From Paenibacillus peoriae (GTDB lineage Bacteria; Bacillota; Bacilli; Paenibacillales; Paenibacillaceae), in contig NZ_CP092831.1 in the NCBI RefSeq assembly GCF_022531965.1, positions 4,039,001 through 4,103,000 on the forward strand: a stretch of DNA of 64,000 nucleotides, given 5' to 3'. This document shows, piece by piece, positions 26,001 to 35,195 of the stretch (position 1 is its first letter; each line of letters begins with the position of its first letter). The position numbers and the translations under genes were made by a program. The notes beneath the pieces are model-generated. The model made no database searches. It saw only the letters and a list, made by a program, of their open reading frames with translations, and was not told the origin of the DNA.

Positions 26001-27884
26001 CTACTTCGCCAAATTCAGCTTGGCCTCCTTGATATCATACAAAGTCCCTTCGTTGGAATCTACAAGCTTTTTCATTTGTTTGTTGGCTAGTCCATTTGCA
26101 GGCACGATTGCATTAAAAATAACATCATTTTTCTGTAATTGCTCGTTAATTTCATCTACTGAAAAACGGGCTTTACCCAGGGCTGTATTCTTATCATGAA
26201 CTGGTGCATCTGTAATGAATATGATTGTTTTGGAATTAGAATTTTTGGGAAATTTACTTATAGCTAACTGAATAGCCTCTAATCCCGATTCCTTCAAATC
26301 CCCGCCAGCGGAAGGGCGCAGCATATTCAAGTTACCTTTTAACTTATTTTTATCGGTCGTAAACTCCAAAAATTCTAAATCTTTATCTGCCTTCAGATTG
26401 ATATCCCGAAATGCAACGACAGCAAAATGAGAACCTGCTGGAACGGAATCAACAAAGCCTTTCACCTTCTGTCTCACATAATCCAGCGTCCCTGTCATAC
26501 TACTCGTAACATCTATGACGAACACAATATCCGTAGATTTGGAGAAGGTGGTGGATATCTTTTTCAGAATCGTTGGATTGGATTGTGATTCGGAAGCATC
26601 TTCATTTTCCTCCATTAATTGTTCACTTTCGCTAGTTGTCAAAACCTGCGGTGGCGCAAGGAAAATCACAACGCTCTGAGCTGCAATATTCCACTTCACC
26701 TTCGCACCCAGCGCCTCACTAACAAAGCGAATAGGAACCATTACTTTGCCGTTAATGAGTCTTGGCGCCGCATTGAGACGCACTAATTTTCCGTTGATAT
26801 AGGCATCCCTGGAGCCTACAGTTAACTTGATCGTTGTATTTCCTTTGGTTGCAGTAACGGTCTTGGTAGCTCCATCCCACTTCACTTTCGCCCCAAGCGC
26901 CTCAAAAACGGCACGAAATGGCACCAGCATACTTCCGCTAATAGAGGTCGCAGGCTGCTCATATTGTTGCAGTTTACCGTCTATAAACACCTCAACCTGC
27001 TGAGCCTTGTTATTATTTATAGGAACAAATTGGGGTACAGACGCTGCCGAATTTCCCGACTGATCGATCATTTTGATATAAAAGTAATATCCACCTGTAG
27101 ATAAATTCAGGTTACTCAAAGGGTAGCTAAACGTTGTTTCCGGATCGAACTGAATCCGTTTAATTAATTGAGCATCCGCATTTTTGACCATAACATATGA
27201 AGTGTACGTGGGTTGAATATTTTTCATCTTCAAACGAACTGAAAATGATGTACTTGAAGAGTTGATTGTAAATGTACCCGGAAAATTTTCTCCAGATGGG
27301 ATAGACAAAGGGATTTCCGGTGACTCATCAACCGCTTGGTCCACTTTAGGCTCCTCGATCGGCTGGGTTACTTGCGGTTCAATTACTTTCGGTTCATCCA
27401 CAGGTTGAGCAACTTTGGGTTCACTGGGAGTGGGAATCTCTTTTATATTGGTCTCCACCTCAGGCTGCGTTACTTTTGGCTCCTCCGCAAGTGGAGTTAC
27501 TGTAGATTCATCGACTGACTGCACAGTCCCTTTCATAGTTATAGCTATAGGAAGTTCTATATGATTTTCTGATCCTGGCCCAGGTGCTGGTCGTGAATCC
27601 GCAATCGTAATTGTGGAGTTGGCATAATCGATCGTAAAGTCACCAGAAGGAATTTCAATGTTGTTGCTATACAGACGAATTGGTGTATCAGGCTTAATCG
27701 TAAACGGGAGATCAAATTTAAACACTCTGTTTACTCCATTACCATCATCAAGAATAAGCTTAAGCTTATCTCCATCTTTGAATACTGTCGAATTGGCAGC
27801 CTGAACACTTTCTGTGCACAAAGTGATCAACCCTACAAATATCGTTAAAAACGAAAGTAGGAACATCATTTTTTTGAGCTTCAT
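26001..27884 (-). CDS. Secreted stalk-domain and VWA protein
   Basis: 627 aa. Signal peptide ending near SVQA-AN; an N-terminal beta region; a Pro/Glu/Val-rich repeat linker (EPKVTQP, EPKVAQP, EPKVIEP and similar, about 134-190). Then comes a copper-amine-oxidase-N-like stalk pair (MLVPFRAVFEALGAKVKW and MVPIRFVSEALGAKVKW) and a C-terminal von Willebrand A domain with an intact MIDAS motif DVTSSM. Stalk domains are common in Paenibacillus wall proteins. It is probably a surface adhesion or scaffold protein. It is encoded alone. Confidence 0.85.
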   Translation of the reverse strand: MKLKKMMFLLSFLTIFVGLITLCTESVQAANSTVFKDGDKLKLILDDGNGVNRVFKFDLPFTIKPDTPIRLYSNNIEIPSGDFTIDYANSTITIADSRPAPGPGSENHIELPIAITMKGTVQSVDESTVTPLAEEPKVTQPEVETNIKEIPTPSEPKVAQPVDEPKVIEPQVTQPIEEPKVDQAVDESPEIPLSIPSGENFPGTFTINSSSTSFSVRLKMKNIQPTYTSYVMVKNADAQLIKRIQFDPETTFSYPLSNLNLSTGGYYFYIKMIDQSGNSAASVPQFVPINNNKAQQVEVFIDGKLQQYEQPATSISGSMLVPFRAVFEALGAKVKWDGATKTVTATKGNTTIKLTVGSRDAYINGKLVRLNAAPRLINGKVMVPIRFVSEALGAKVKWNIAAQSVVIFLAPPQVLTTSESEQLMEENEDASESQSNPTILKKISTTFSKSTDIVFVIDVTSSMTGTLDYVRQKVKGFVDSVPAGSHFAVVAFRDINLKADKDLEFLEFTTDKNKLKGNLNMLRPSAGGDLKESGLEAIQLAISKFPKNSNSKTIIFITDAPVHDKNTALGKARFSVDEINEQLQKNDVIFNAIVPANGLANKQMKKLVDSNEGTLYDIKEAKLNLAK

Positions 27885-28043
27885 TCTTATTTCCCCTTTT
27901 AAATCTATATTCTTGTTGGTAAATCATAGCATAGGGTTAGATGAAGTTCATTCCATTTGATTACAGTTATGGATATAGGAACTCACTTTTTCCATCATTC
28001 GCGCTCTGTTCAATGTTCATATGTATCTCCTTGGTCCGCTTCT

Positions 28044-28331
28044 TCAACGTGACATACGTAATATAGCCGCCTTCAGTGCTTTAGTCCCTTCTTCGCTTTT
28101 CAAATAATCCGACGGTGTTTCGTTGCCGAGTGCGGGGACTTTTCGATCCATCCAAATCAGCAAATACTCCCCCATATCGGGCAGCAGCACAATCTGAATC
28201 TCCTTGGGAATTTTACTTTTGGCCACTTTTGCTCTTATAGCCGGATCTACCTGTGCATACCGCTCCTGATAGACCTGAACCATGTTGGCCCAGTTCTCCG
28301 GCTTAAACTCTTTCAAATATATGTCTCTCAT
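28044..28331 (-). CDS. Small protein with MbcA/ParS-like (DUF2384) tail
   Basis: 95 aa. The C-terminal segment P-A-L-G-N-E-T-P-S-D-Y-L-K-S-E-E-G resembles the DUF2384/MbcA/ParS-type antitoxin motif, but the usual upstream helix-turn-helix is missing and no RES-domain toxin is adjacent. It sits 13 nt after the ogt gene on the same strand and may be cotranscribed with it. Function unknown; the antitoxin resemblance is weak. Confidence 0.5.
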   Translation of the reverse strand: MRDIYLKEFKPENWANMVQVYQERYAQVDPAIRAKVAKSKIPKEIQIVLLPDMGEYLLIWMDRKVPALGNETPSDYLKSEEGTKALKAAILRMSR

Positions 28332-28344
28332 CTACGAACCCTCC

Positions 28345-28830
28345 TTAGGGCCTCAGACAACGCTTTTCATGCTGGAGCAACCATTCTTTTCTCCATAGCC
28401 CTCCTGCATAGCCCGTTAGTTTCTGATTGGAACCGATAATTCGGTGACATGGAATCACAATGCTCAGCTTATTTTTTCCATTAGCACTGCCTACGGCTCG
28501 GATCGCTTTTTCATTTCCAATAGCAAGAGCAATATCTTTATAAGCTGTTGTTTTACCGTACCCCACGGACACCAGAGCATTCCATACTTTTTGCTGAAAA
28601 TCCGTACCTTCAAAGGCATAAGGAAACGTAAACTCAAAGCGCTCACCTTTAAAATACTCGTCAAGCTGGGTAGTGCATTCCGCTAATACTTGGATTGGAA
28701 CCTCTTCTATAGCCCTCGTTAAGGGCTCATTCCGATTAGAGAACATAATAGAATAGACAGCCTCATTTGTGCCCTGTATCTCTACCTCTCCAATCGGCGA
28801 TACATACTTCATTACGTATAGTTCGCTCAT
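28345..28830 (-). CDS. ogt: Methylated-DNA-protein-cysteine methyltransferase
   Basis: About 161 aa. It has the catalytic IPCHR motif with the acceptor Cys, preceded by the RAVGSANGKN segment and FQQKVWNALVSVGYGKTTAY. It removes methyl groups from O6-methylguanine by self-alkylation. ATG 28830 is the likely start (GGAGG about 12 nt upstream). It lies 25 nt after adaA, as in the Bacillus adaA-adaB adaptive response operon. Confidence 0.9.
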   Translation of the reverse strand: MSELYVMKYVSPIGEVEIQGTNEAVYSIMFSNRNEPLTRAIEEVPIQVLAECTTQLDEYFKGERFEFTFPYAFEGTDFQQKVWNALVSVGYGKTTAYKDIALAIGNEKAIRAVGSANGKNKLSIVIPCHRIIGSNQKLTGYAGGLWRKEWLLQHEKRCLRP

Positions 28831-28855
28831 AAAAGGATACAACCTCCTTCCTTTT

Positions 28856-29416
28856 CTATTCCCTACTCAACTTTCTATACTCACTAGGAGAACAATGGTT
28901 CAAGCTACGAAACGCCTTATAGAAATGGGAGGGACTTTGGAAGCCCGTCTCATAGCAAATCTCAAGATTCGTAAGATTTGTACTTTTAAGAAGATAGGCT
29001 GCCTTATCTACTCTTATTTTTTCCAAATACGTGCGCGGGGTTTCGGCGGTTTCCTGTTTAAAGATCCGATCCAAGTAAAAGGAGCTTATTCCGATATGGT
29101 CCGCAATATCCTGCAATACAAGTTTTTCCTTGTAATGATTAACCAAAAAGGTTACCACATTCTGCACAAGTCTGATATACGGCGAATGGTCTGTATGGGG
29201 CTGGCATCTTTTGCAAGCACGAAAACCCGCCTTTTCCACTTTGTCCAAATCAAAGTAAAACTCCACATTTATTTTCTTCGGCTTTTTGGATCGACAGGAA
29301 GGTCGGCAGTATATGTGGGTTGTTTTCACAGCGGTAAAAAACAACCCGTCATACTTACGATCACACGCTATAATTTTCTCCCACATTTCTTCAAAAGAAA
29401 GACTAAGGTTAGCCAT
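28856..29416 (-). CDS. adaA: AdaA-type methylphosphotriester methyltransferase and activator
   Basis: 186 aa. The N-terminal Ada zinc domain carries Cys37, Cys41, Cys68 and Cys71 (YCRPSC and ACKRC); Cys37 would be the acceptor by analogy with Ada. The C-terminal AraC-type helix-turn-helix includes LQDIADHIGISSFYLDRIFK and TGFQSPSHFYKAF. It repairs methylphosphotriesters and, once methylated, activates the alkylation response, here including ogt. Confidence 0.9.
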   Translation of the reverse strand: MANLSLSFEEMWEKIIACDRKYDGLFFTAVKTTHIYCRPSCRSKKPKKINVEFYFDLDKVEKAGFRACKRCQPHTDHSPYIRLVQNVVTFLVNHYKEKLVLQDIADHIGISSFYLDRIFKQETAETPRTYLEKIRVDKAAYLLKSTNLTNLEICYETGFQSPSHFYKAFRSLNHCSPSEYRKLSRE

Positions 29417-29453
29417 GATCGAATGCTCCGTCCTTTCTATAGTTCATATTCAT

Positions 29454-30242
29454 CTAGCTCAAGGATTTTGCAAAATCCTCATATAAATGTGATGTATCTT
29501 GTAGCTCTATCAACTGTTCTGCATTCTTTTGCAAAGCAACTATTATCTTATCAGAAAATGCATTTCCAAAGCTAAACCGTTTAACTCCTAACTGCCGAAG
29601 CTGGTGGACATTCGTCAGACCCGGCAGGGATAAAACATTAAGCGGAGCATGGATATGAAACACAACTTCCCTGATCTCTTCATCACGCTTTAATCCTGGA
29701 ACAAAAATTCCGCTCGCACCACTATCCTCATACGCTTTGGCCCGCTCTATGGTCTCTGAAAGTGGAGTATTCATCTGCAAATATGTATCCGTTCTTGCGT
29801 TTATAAAAAACGCTTGAAACCCACGCGCATCCAAGGCCGCTCTAATTTTGGACAATAGGTTACTGTGCAGACCCACTTCTCGAAGTCCCTTTTGCATTTT
29901 CAAAGAATCCTCAATATTAATCCCTGCAACTCCCACATCGGCTACCCTTAAAACATGCTCAACAATCGTTGCCGTGTCCTCTCCATATCCTGCTTCAATA
30001 TCTGCCGACACTGGAATCTGAACATGCTCAACAATCGTCCGAATAATACTTACGTGCTGGTCAAAATCAATAAGCTCTCCATCTGAAAATCCAAACGTAT
30101 TGGCAATCCCCCAACTCGTCGTACCTATCGCCTTAAAACCTGCTTTCTCCAGAGCCACCGCAGATAGCAGATCCCAGGCGTTCCCTAAAAATAAAAGTTC
30201 CTCTAATGTGTGAAGTGCATGAAACTGCTGGATTTTGTTCAT
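29454..30242 (-). CDS. Isocitrate lyase/PEP mutase family protein
   Basis: 262 aa TIM-barrel of the PEP mutase/isocitrate lyase superfamily. It shows GTTSWGIANTFG, VSADIEAGYG with the metal-binding acidic residues, GINIEDS and INARTDTYL. The typical lyase KKCGH motif is absent, so it is closer to oxaloacetate decarboxylase or carboxyvinyl-phosphonate-type homologues. ATG 30242 is preceded by AGGAGG at 8 nt. The substrate cannot be told from sequence. Confidence 0.85.
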   Translation of the reverse strand: MNKIQQFHALHTLEELLFLGNAWDLLSAVALEKAGFKAIGTTSWGIANTFGFSDGELIDFDQHVSIIRTIVEHVQIPVSADIEAGYGEDTATIVEHVLRVADVGVAGINIEDSLKMQKGLREVGLHSNLLSKIRAALDARGFQAFFINARTDTYLQMNTPLSETIERAKAYEDSGASGIFVPGLKRDEEIREVVFHIHAPLNVLSLPGLTNVHQLRQLGVKRFSFGNAFSDKIIVALQKNAEQLIELQDTSHLYEDFAKSLS

Positions 30243-30507
30243 AAATATAGCCTCCTGATATGTGATGTAACTCATTTTATCAAGAGGCTATCTTTGTTTC
30301 GTCCTCATTCTTGCACTTATGGTCTGTAGGAATCTAGGAACAACTTGGTCCATTTATTCACATATAAATCATAATTTTCGAAAAAAACGGTTATTTAAGC
30401 TCTATTCAATCCTATGCTTCTTATCTATACTCTTGCTAAATCCATTCGAGTTAGATGGAAATCTACGCTTTTAGCCTTTCACAATTACATTTTATAGGAG
30501 GAGTTAT

Positions 30508-31512
30508 ATGTATAAAATAAAGTTCCTTATGATCTTGCTAAGCTTTACTGTAGTCGCTTCTTTCTCTAGCTTGTCCGGCTCTTCACCTAGCAAGGCTTTT
30601 GCTGAAGAGAATGGGACTCCGGTGCAGAAAACGATCGATTTAAATGAGGGCTTCGACAACTCAAATGAAGCTAGTATACAGCCATTATCCCTTACCAGCG
30701 AAGAAGCTACTAGCCAAGCAGCGGTTACAGCTATTGACCATGATGCTAATTTCTCACCTTCAACACTTCAGTTCCTGAAGGCTAATACAGGACTCGACGG
30801 TGAGCAGTGGGATAATATTATGAAGCTAGTGAACAAACCAGAGCAAGATTCTTTGAAATGGACTGAATTCTATGGCTATGCTGAAGATATCGGCGATAAT
30901 CGTGGGTACACCATTGGTATCTTTGGAGCAACAACAGGCGGTTCAAATGATACGGGACCAGATGGCCCGTACTTATTTAAAGCTTTTGATGCTGCTAGTG
31001 GAGCTAGCAACCCTTCCATTGCAGGTGGATTAACACGTGCTGGTCTAAAGGGGAAGATGAATGGTTCGATTCTAAAGCTCAGCGATAGCGATAGTGTAAT
31101 CAAGAAGAAGATCAACGCTCTCCAAAACAATGAAGCTTGGAGAGAAGCCATGTGGCGTACGTTCTATGACACCTATATCGAATATAGTGTACAGCAAGCA
31201 CATAAACGCGGATTTAATACTGCTCTAACGATTGGATCATTTGTCGACACAGCACTCAATCAAGGCGCTACTGGTGATTCAGGTAGTCTTGAAGGAATCC
31301 TCTCACGTTCAGGCAGTAGTACGAATGAGAAGAATTTCATGACTAGCTTCTATGCTAAGCGTACATTGGTTGTCGATACCAACGATTATAACCAACCTCC
31401 CAATGGTAAGAATCGTGTGAAACAATGGAGTTCTCTCTTAGCTTCTGGCGAAACAGATCTTAAGAACGCAGATGCAGCCGTGATCAAAGCAACGAATTGG
31501 GAACTGAAGTAA
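30508..31512 (+). CDS. csn: GH46 chitosanase, MH-K1 type
   Basis: 334 aa secreted endo-chitosanase. Signal peptide of about 33 residues (cleavage near KAFA-EE), then a propeptide-like stretch. The catalytic domain from about residue 77 closely follows the Bacillus circulans MH-K1 enzyme. Catalytic Glu112 (in NKPEQDSL) and Asp130 (in EDIGDNRGYT) keep the 18-residue spacing of Glu37/Asp55. Other conserved blocks are GATTGGSNDT, GSFVDTALNQGATG and PPNGKNRVKQW. AGGAGG precedes the ATG. It hydrolyses chitosan outside the cell; a terminator follows. Confidence 0.95.
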   Translation: MYKIKFLMILLSFTVVASFSSLSGSSPSKAFAEENGTPVQKTIDLNEGFDNSNEASIQPLSLTSEEATSQAAVTAIDHDANFSPSTLQFLKANTGLDGEQWDNIMKLVNKPEQDSLKWTEFYGYAEDIGDNRGYTIGIFGATTGGSNDTGPDGPYLFKAFDAASGASNPSIAGGLTRAGLKGKMNGSILKLSDSDSVIKKKINALQNNEAWREAMWRTFYDTYIEYSVQQAHKRGFNTALTIGSFVDTALNQGATGDSGSLEGILSRSGSSTNEKNFMTSFYAKRTLVVDTNDYNQPPNGKNRVKQWSSLLASGETDLKNADAAVIKATNWELK

Positions 31513-31529
31513 ATACAATATACGTCATT

Positions 31530-31560
31530 AGGAGGGCATATCGTATGTCCTCCTTTATTT
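31530..31560 (+). terminator. Terminator after chitosanase
   Basis: A stem GGAGG-g-CATA / TATG-t-CCTCC around a 3-nt loop, followed by TTTATTTATTT. Confidence 0.75.
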
Positions 31561-31738
31561 ATTTTCATAAATATTGAGTTGGTGTTGACTACTAACAAGG
31601 TCCATTTTCCCAAACAGTTCCTCTCATCATTCAAATATGTGGGTCGCGTGTGCAAATAGAGAGACTGTCCCAAAAGCCCGAAAGTTGCAAGCTCCTGAAA
31701 CAGTCTTGTAAAATGGTTATGAAGTCGAAATAAGGCCG

Positions 31739-32110
31739 TTAGATGATTCGGTAGCCAGATGGAAGTCTACCGCTACTGCGGATATTACGGATTTGTTGCA
31801 ACGTCAAACGTTGATTGGTAGAGATAATAGATTCCACATCATTCCCACGAATCAGATCATCCAGGTCGGCGATGCTGCGATTGCCTCTAAACACACGGAA
31901 GTTACCTCTAAACCGCGTGCCTGTAAAGAGTACCAGTGTAGCATTGCTGCTGGTAGAAAAGAAACGCAGACTTTCGATGCCGTCGAGAATGTTATCGGTA
32001 TTACGAATGCCTAGGTTTCCTCTGAATACTCTCCTGGAACCCCGAAAATTTTCTTCGTTGTAAACTGTAAGACGTGGATACGTTTGAGATACATATGCTT
32101 TGTTGTCCAT
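31739..32110 (-). CDS. Small beta/gamma-crystallin-like protein
   Basis: 123 aa with two internal repeats of crystallin type: LTVYNEENFRGSRRVFRG... and VLFTGTRFRGNFRVFRG..., each followed by a D-D/N-I-x-S segment. These resemble Greek-key beta/gamma-crystallin motifs, some of which bind calcium. There is no signal peptide. AAAGGAGG precedes the ATG by 9 nt. It may be a stress or sporulation protein; function unproven. Confidence 0.7.
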   Translation of the reverse strand: MDNKAYVSQTYPRLTVYNEENFRGSRRVFRGNLGIRNTDNILDGIESLRFFSTSSNATLVLFTGTRFRGNFRVFRGNRSIADLDDLIRGNDVESIISTNQRLTLQQIRNIRSSGRLPSGYRII

Positions 32111-32291
32111 GTTGTAATTCCTCCTTTCAACTTATCTTATGCCTCACCATCCGATTGGCGCGGGCCTCGCAGCATCCATCTAAAAATGGTTATGTGATTG
32201 AATAGAGCGATGCAGACTTGAAAAAGGAACATATGTTCTGTATAATCTAGCTTAGCAATTTGGAAAATCCTGAACTAACGGAGATGCGGAC

Positions 32292-32471
32292 ATGGACGAT
32301 AAATTTATTGAGGAACTACGTGAAATTAGCAGAAACGACAAGCGAAGATCCGAATTTCTTATTAAGGGTATGAAGGAAACACTTCAGGAAAGAAAAGAAA
32401 AAAACTTTATCGAAAGATGGATTTGGCGACAAAAAAATAAGAAACGTATAGCGCGGAAGTTTAAATCCTAG
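32292..32471 (+). CDS. 59-aa basic protein
   Basis: A short open frame, ATG 32292 to TAG 32471, with GGAG 8 nt before the start. The product is highly charged and helical, with a Lys/Arg-rich C-terminus (WRQKNKKRIARKF). It has no recognised family. Good spacing and codon use support a real gene; it lies 78 nt before the acetyltransferase gene. Confidence 0.5.
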   Translation: MDDKFIEELREISRNDKRRSEFLIKGMKETLQERKEKNFIERWIWRQKNKKRIARKFKS

Positions 32472-32549
32472 TAGATATAACAACCGAATCTTCATAGCTT
32501 CATAGCACTTTACAAGTGCTTAGGTCACAGCTCATTAGGAGGCAGAGTC

Positions 32550-33362
32550 ATGATTGAGCAACTAGTCCCAAACGACGATATATTAAATCAAAATCTATTT
32601 TTGGCTGATGAAGTTCGATACCATTTGATCCATCGAATTTGTGAGTCAGAAGGATCAACATGCCTCAAAACGTCCGATAAAAATATGGTCTTTGCTCAAT
32701 CACCCGGACATAAGGCCTGGTTATGGATCTCACAACAAATCACAGATAATCATAAATTGACCTATATAGGAGAACTCTTACGTTATTTAAAAGGAACCAC
32801 CCTATCAGGTGTATGTGGTGATGCCGAAACAGTCGAGAAGTTCGCAAATGCTTACGCACAACGTCGTCATGCTGCTCAGGTACATACCCATATGGTCATG
32901 GAATCTTATTTCTGTCCTAAATATAAAAAGCCCTCGGGCGTTGAGGGAATGATCCGACAATCCATCCCAGAGGATGTACAATTAGTTGCCCAGTTTCTAG
33001 CTGGTTTTTCAGAAGAAGCTTTAGGTAGTTTTATTGATCCGGTTAGTCAAATATCGGTTGCGGAGAAGACCATCGGGACAGGAAATTTGTATCTTTGGAT
33101 TGTAAATAACATGCCTGTGTCCATGGCTAATATTGCTCACCGCTCGCCGAGACATGCTCGCATTAATGCTGTGTATACCCCGCCTAATTTACGAAAGAAA
33201 GGTTTTGCCAGCGGAATGGTATCCGAGCTATGTTCGATTTTGGAAAATGAGCATTTAGTACCCATGCTATATGCAGATTTAAAAAATTCGGTTTCCAATC
33301 AAGTTTATAAAAATATCGGCTTTAAGGAAGCCGGCAAAATCACTGATATTACGTTTGAATAA
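32550..33362 (+). CDS. GNAT-family acetyltransferase
   Basis: 270 aa. The C-terminal half has the GNAT core: acetyl-CoA-binding loop in VYTPPNLRKKGFASGMVSEL, then LYADLKNSVSNQVYKNIGFKEAG. The N-terminal half is a divergent GNAT-like or accessory domain. AGGAGG lies upstream of ATG 32550. The substrate is unknown. Confidence 0.85.
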   Translation: MIEQLVPNDDILNQNLFLADEVRYHLIHRICESEGSTCLKTSDKNMVFAQSPGHKAWLWISQQITDNHKLTYIGELLRYLKGTTLSGVCGDAETVEKFANAYAQRRHAAQVHTHMVMESYFCPKYKKPSGVEGMIRQSIPEDVQLVAQFLAGFSEEALGSFIDPVSQISVAEKTIGTGNLYLWIVNNMPVSMANIAHRSPRHARINAVYTPPNLRKKGFASGMVSELCSILENEHLVPMLYADLKNSVSNQVYKNIGFKEAGKITDITFE

Positions 33363-33463
33363 GCCCTCCTACTGCAAGAGAGCATATTATTGTTCATTCA
33401 AAATCAAAGAAGACCACAATGTCACCTTCATCACTGGGCCTCCTTTTCACTTATCTATAAGCT

Positions 33464-34639
33464 TTACTCCGTAACACCCAATTCCGTGTGGACTGAGGAT
33501 CTTCGTGAAAGTAAATATACAGCCACAATAGCTATAACGACCCCTGCTGCTCCAAACCAGGTGATGGAAGCCAGCGAAACCTGACCAACAACTACACCAC
33601 CGATCCCAGCTCCGGCCGCCATGGCAAGCTGCATCGTAGACTGATTGAGACTCAGCATCACACCGGAAGATTCAGGCACAAGAGTGACCAAGTTATATTG
33701 TTGAGTAGGTCCAGTTGTCCAGGCAGCGAACGACCAAAGGATCAATAAAGCAAATACTGCGATCAGGGAATGAGCGGCGGCAGGAAGTAAAAGCAAGGAA
33801 AAGACATGCAACACCATGCCCCCGAATAATGTAAAGGAAATACCCTTTTTATCTGCGCTGTATCCACCGATTTTCGACCCGATCAGGCTGGCAATCCCGA
33901 AGGCAAGTAATACTGAGCTTAGCATATTATCCCCTACACCTGATACATTCAGCAAGTACGGTGAAATGTAAGTATACGCGAGGAAATATCCCCCTCCCCA
34001 AAAGAAGGTAATCGCCAATCCCAAAGCAACTTCAGGCTTCTTCAGAAGAGCAAATTGCTGTAGTAAGGGAATCGGTTGATCTCCTTTTAAGCGAGGGATT
34101 GTCATAGCGATAACGATCAAAGCAATAATCGCTGTCAAAGCGATGCCGAGAAATACGGTTTTCCAGCCATATGATGCAGAAGATATCATTCTTCCAAGCG
34201 GCACCCCGATAATCAGCGAGGCTGTAAAACCCATAGTAACTGTAGCAATAGAACTGGCCTGCTTGCCGGCTGGAGCAATCTTCGCAGCAATGCTCAGTGC
34301 TGTAACCACAACCATCCCCGCCCCGAGGGCCATAAGAATACGTGCGGCGATAAACATTCCAAAACCCGGCAGAATAAAGGAGAGGGCATTAGCTACTGCA
34401 AATAATCCGAGCGAACTCAGGAGCAGCTTGCGTCTGTCCCATTTAGCGGTTACTGCCATCAGAATCGGCGTGCCAATCGCGTAAGCAAGAGAAAAGACTG
34501 TAATCAACTGTCCCGCTGCGGACACCGTAATCCCCATGGTTGTCGCAATCTGATCCAAAATGCCTGAGATAATGTATTCGGATGTGCCTACCAAAAAACT
34601 AACAATGGCCAAAATATACACTTTCCACGTGCTCTGCAT
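33464..34639 (-). CDS. MFS transporter (DHA1 type), ArsR-controlled
   Basis: 391 aa with 12 predicted membrane segments. The N-terminal VGTSEYIISGIL and the first cytoplasmic loop WDRRKLL are typical of AraJ/YdhP-like drug or sugar efflux permeases. It follows the arsR gene on the same strand with a 71-nt gap that contains a second copy of the arsR-upstream operator, so it is very likely the regulated target. The exported compound is unknown. Confidence 0.88.
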   Translation of the reverse strand: MQSTWKVYILAIVSFLVGTSEYIISGILDQIATTMGITVSAAGQLITVFSLAYAIGTPILMAVTAKWDRRKLLLSSLGLFAVANALSFILPGFGMFIAARILMALGAGMVVVTALSIAAKIAPAGKQASSIATVTMGFTASLIIGVPLGRMISSASYGWKTVFLGIALTAIIALIVIAMTIPRLKGDQPIPLLQQFALLKKPEVALGLAITFFWGGGYFLAYTYISPYLLNVSGVGDNMLSSVLLAFGIASLIGSKIGGYSADKKGISFTLFGGMVLHVFSLLLLPAAAHSLIAVFALLILWSFAAWTTGPTQQYNLVTLVPESSGVMLSLNQSTMQLAMAAGAGIGGVVVGQVSLASITWFGAAGVVIAIVAVYLLSRRSSVHTELGVTE

Positions 34640-34675
34640 TTTTAAATAACGCCTCTTTTCTTATATTGTTTTTAT

Positions 34676-34702
34676 ATTTTTACAAATATCGAAATTAAGA
34701 CT
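34676..34702 (-). promoter_or_regulatory. Second ArsR-type operator copy, before the MFS gene
   Basis: This 27-nt stretch matches the reverse complement of 35013-35039 at 24 of 27 positions, including an identical 15-nt core at 34688-34702. It lies between arsR and the MFS start. The left palindrome arm is degenerate. Confidence 0.6.
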
Positions 34703-34710
34703 AAAAAAAA

Positions 34711-34989
34711 TTATGTCATCAGGAACGGGGCATATTTCTGCGCTGCTTCCACATCCAAGCTGTAATAGATAAACGTCCCCTCTTTACGGTATGTGAGCAG
34801 CCCCGACTCTGCCATTTGCTTCAGATGATGCGATAGCGTTGAAATAGCTACACTGTTCAGCTTCTCGCCCAGCACAGAGCAGCATTGGCCACTTTCCTCT
34901 TTTAGCAGAAGTGCTATCTTGAGACGAGTTGGTTCTCCAAGTGCTTTATATATTTTTACAGCTTGTTGCATTTCCGTTGTATCTTTCAC
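34711..34989 (-). CDS. ArsR-family winged-helix repressor
   Basis: 92 aa. Standard ArsR fold: ALGEPTRLKIALLL, then SGQCCSVLGEKL, the recognition helix in SVAISTLSHHLKQMAESGLL and the wing YRKEGTFIYYSL. The Cys pair in QCCS could sense thiol-reactive or metal ligands, but the exact alpha-3 ELCVC motif is absent. It is flanked by two matching operators and followed by an MFS gene. Confidence 0.88.
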   Translation of the reverse strand: MKDTTEMQQAVKIYKALGEPTRLKIALLLKEESGQCCSVLGEKLNSVAISTLSHHLKQMAESGLLTYRKEGTFIYYSLDVEAAQKYAPFLMT

Positions 34990-35012
34990 CCTGTTCGGCT
35001 CCCTTCTGTTTC

Positions 35013-35039
35013 AGTCTTAATTTCGATGTTTGTCGAAAT
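35013..35039 (-). promoter_or_regulatory. ArsR-type operator upstream of arsR
   Basis: It contains the perfect inverted repeat ATTTCGA-N6-TCGAAAT (35020-35039), 24-50 nt before the arsR start. A near copy is found downstream of arsR. Confidence 0.65.
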
Positions 35040-35195
35040 AAAGTTATCACAAACATTTGTAAAAGTAAACCCGTTTCTTCTAAAGACACTGCCTTTTTAC
35101 ACTCTGTGGTGTGAATGATGGTCTTTCTCATCTTATAAATAATCCCCCATCCATAAAAGAATGGAGGAAAAAATGATCTGAGTGTAAAGGGAGAA

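Noticed and set aside
28769..29575. 268-codon plus-strand frame across adaA/ogt
   Set aside because: It lies antisense to adaA, which has complete Ada and AraC motifs; the translation has no recognisable features.
31655..31720. Insertion-sequence end (GACTGTCCCAAAAG followed by an inverted AGACTGT/ACAGTCT)
   Set aside because: No transposase, second end or target duplication is visible; a weak hairpin is an equal explanation.
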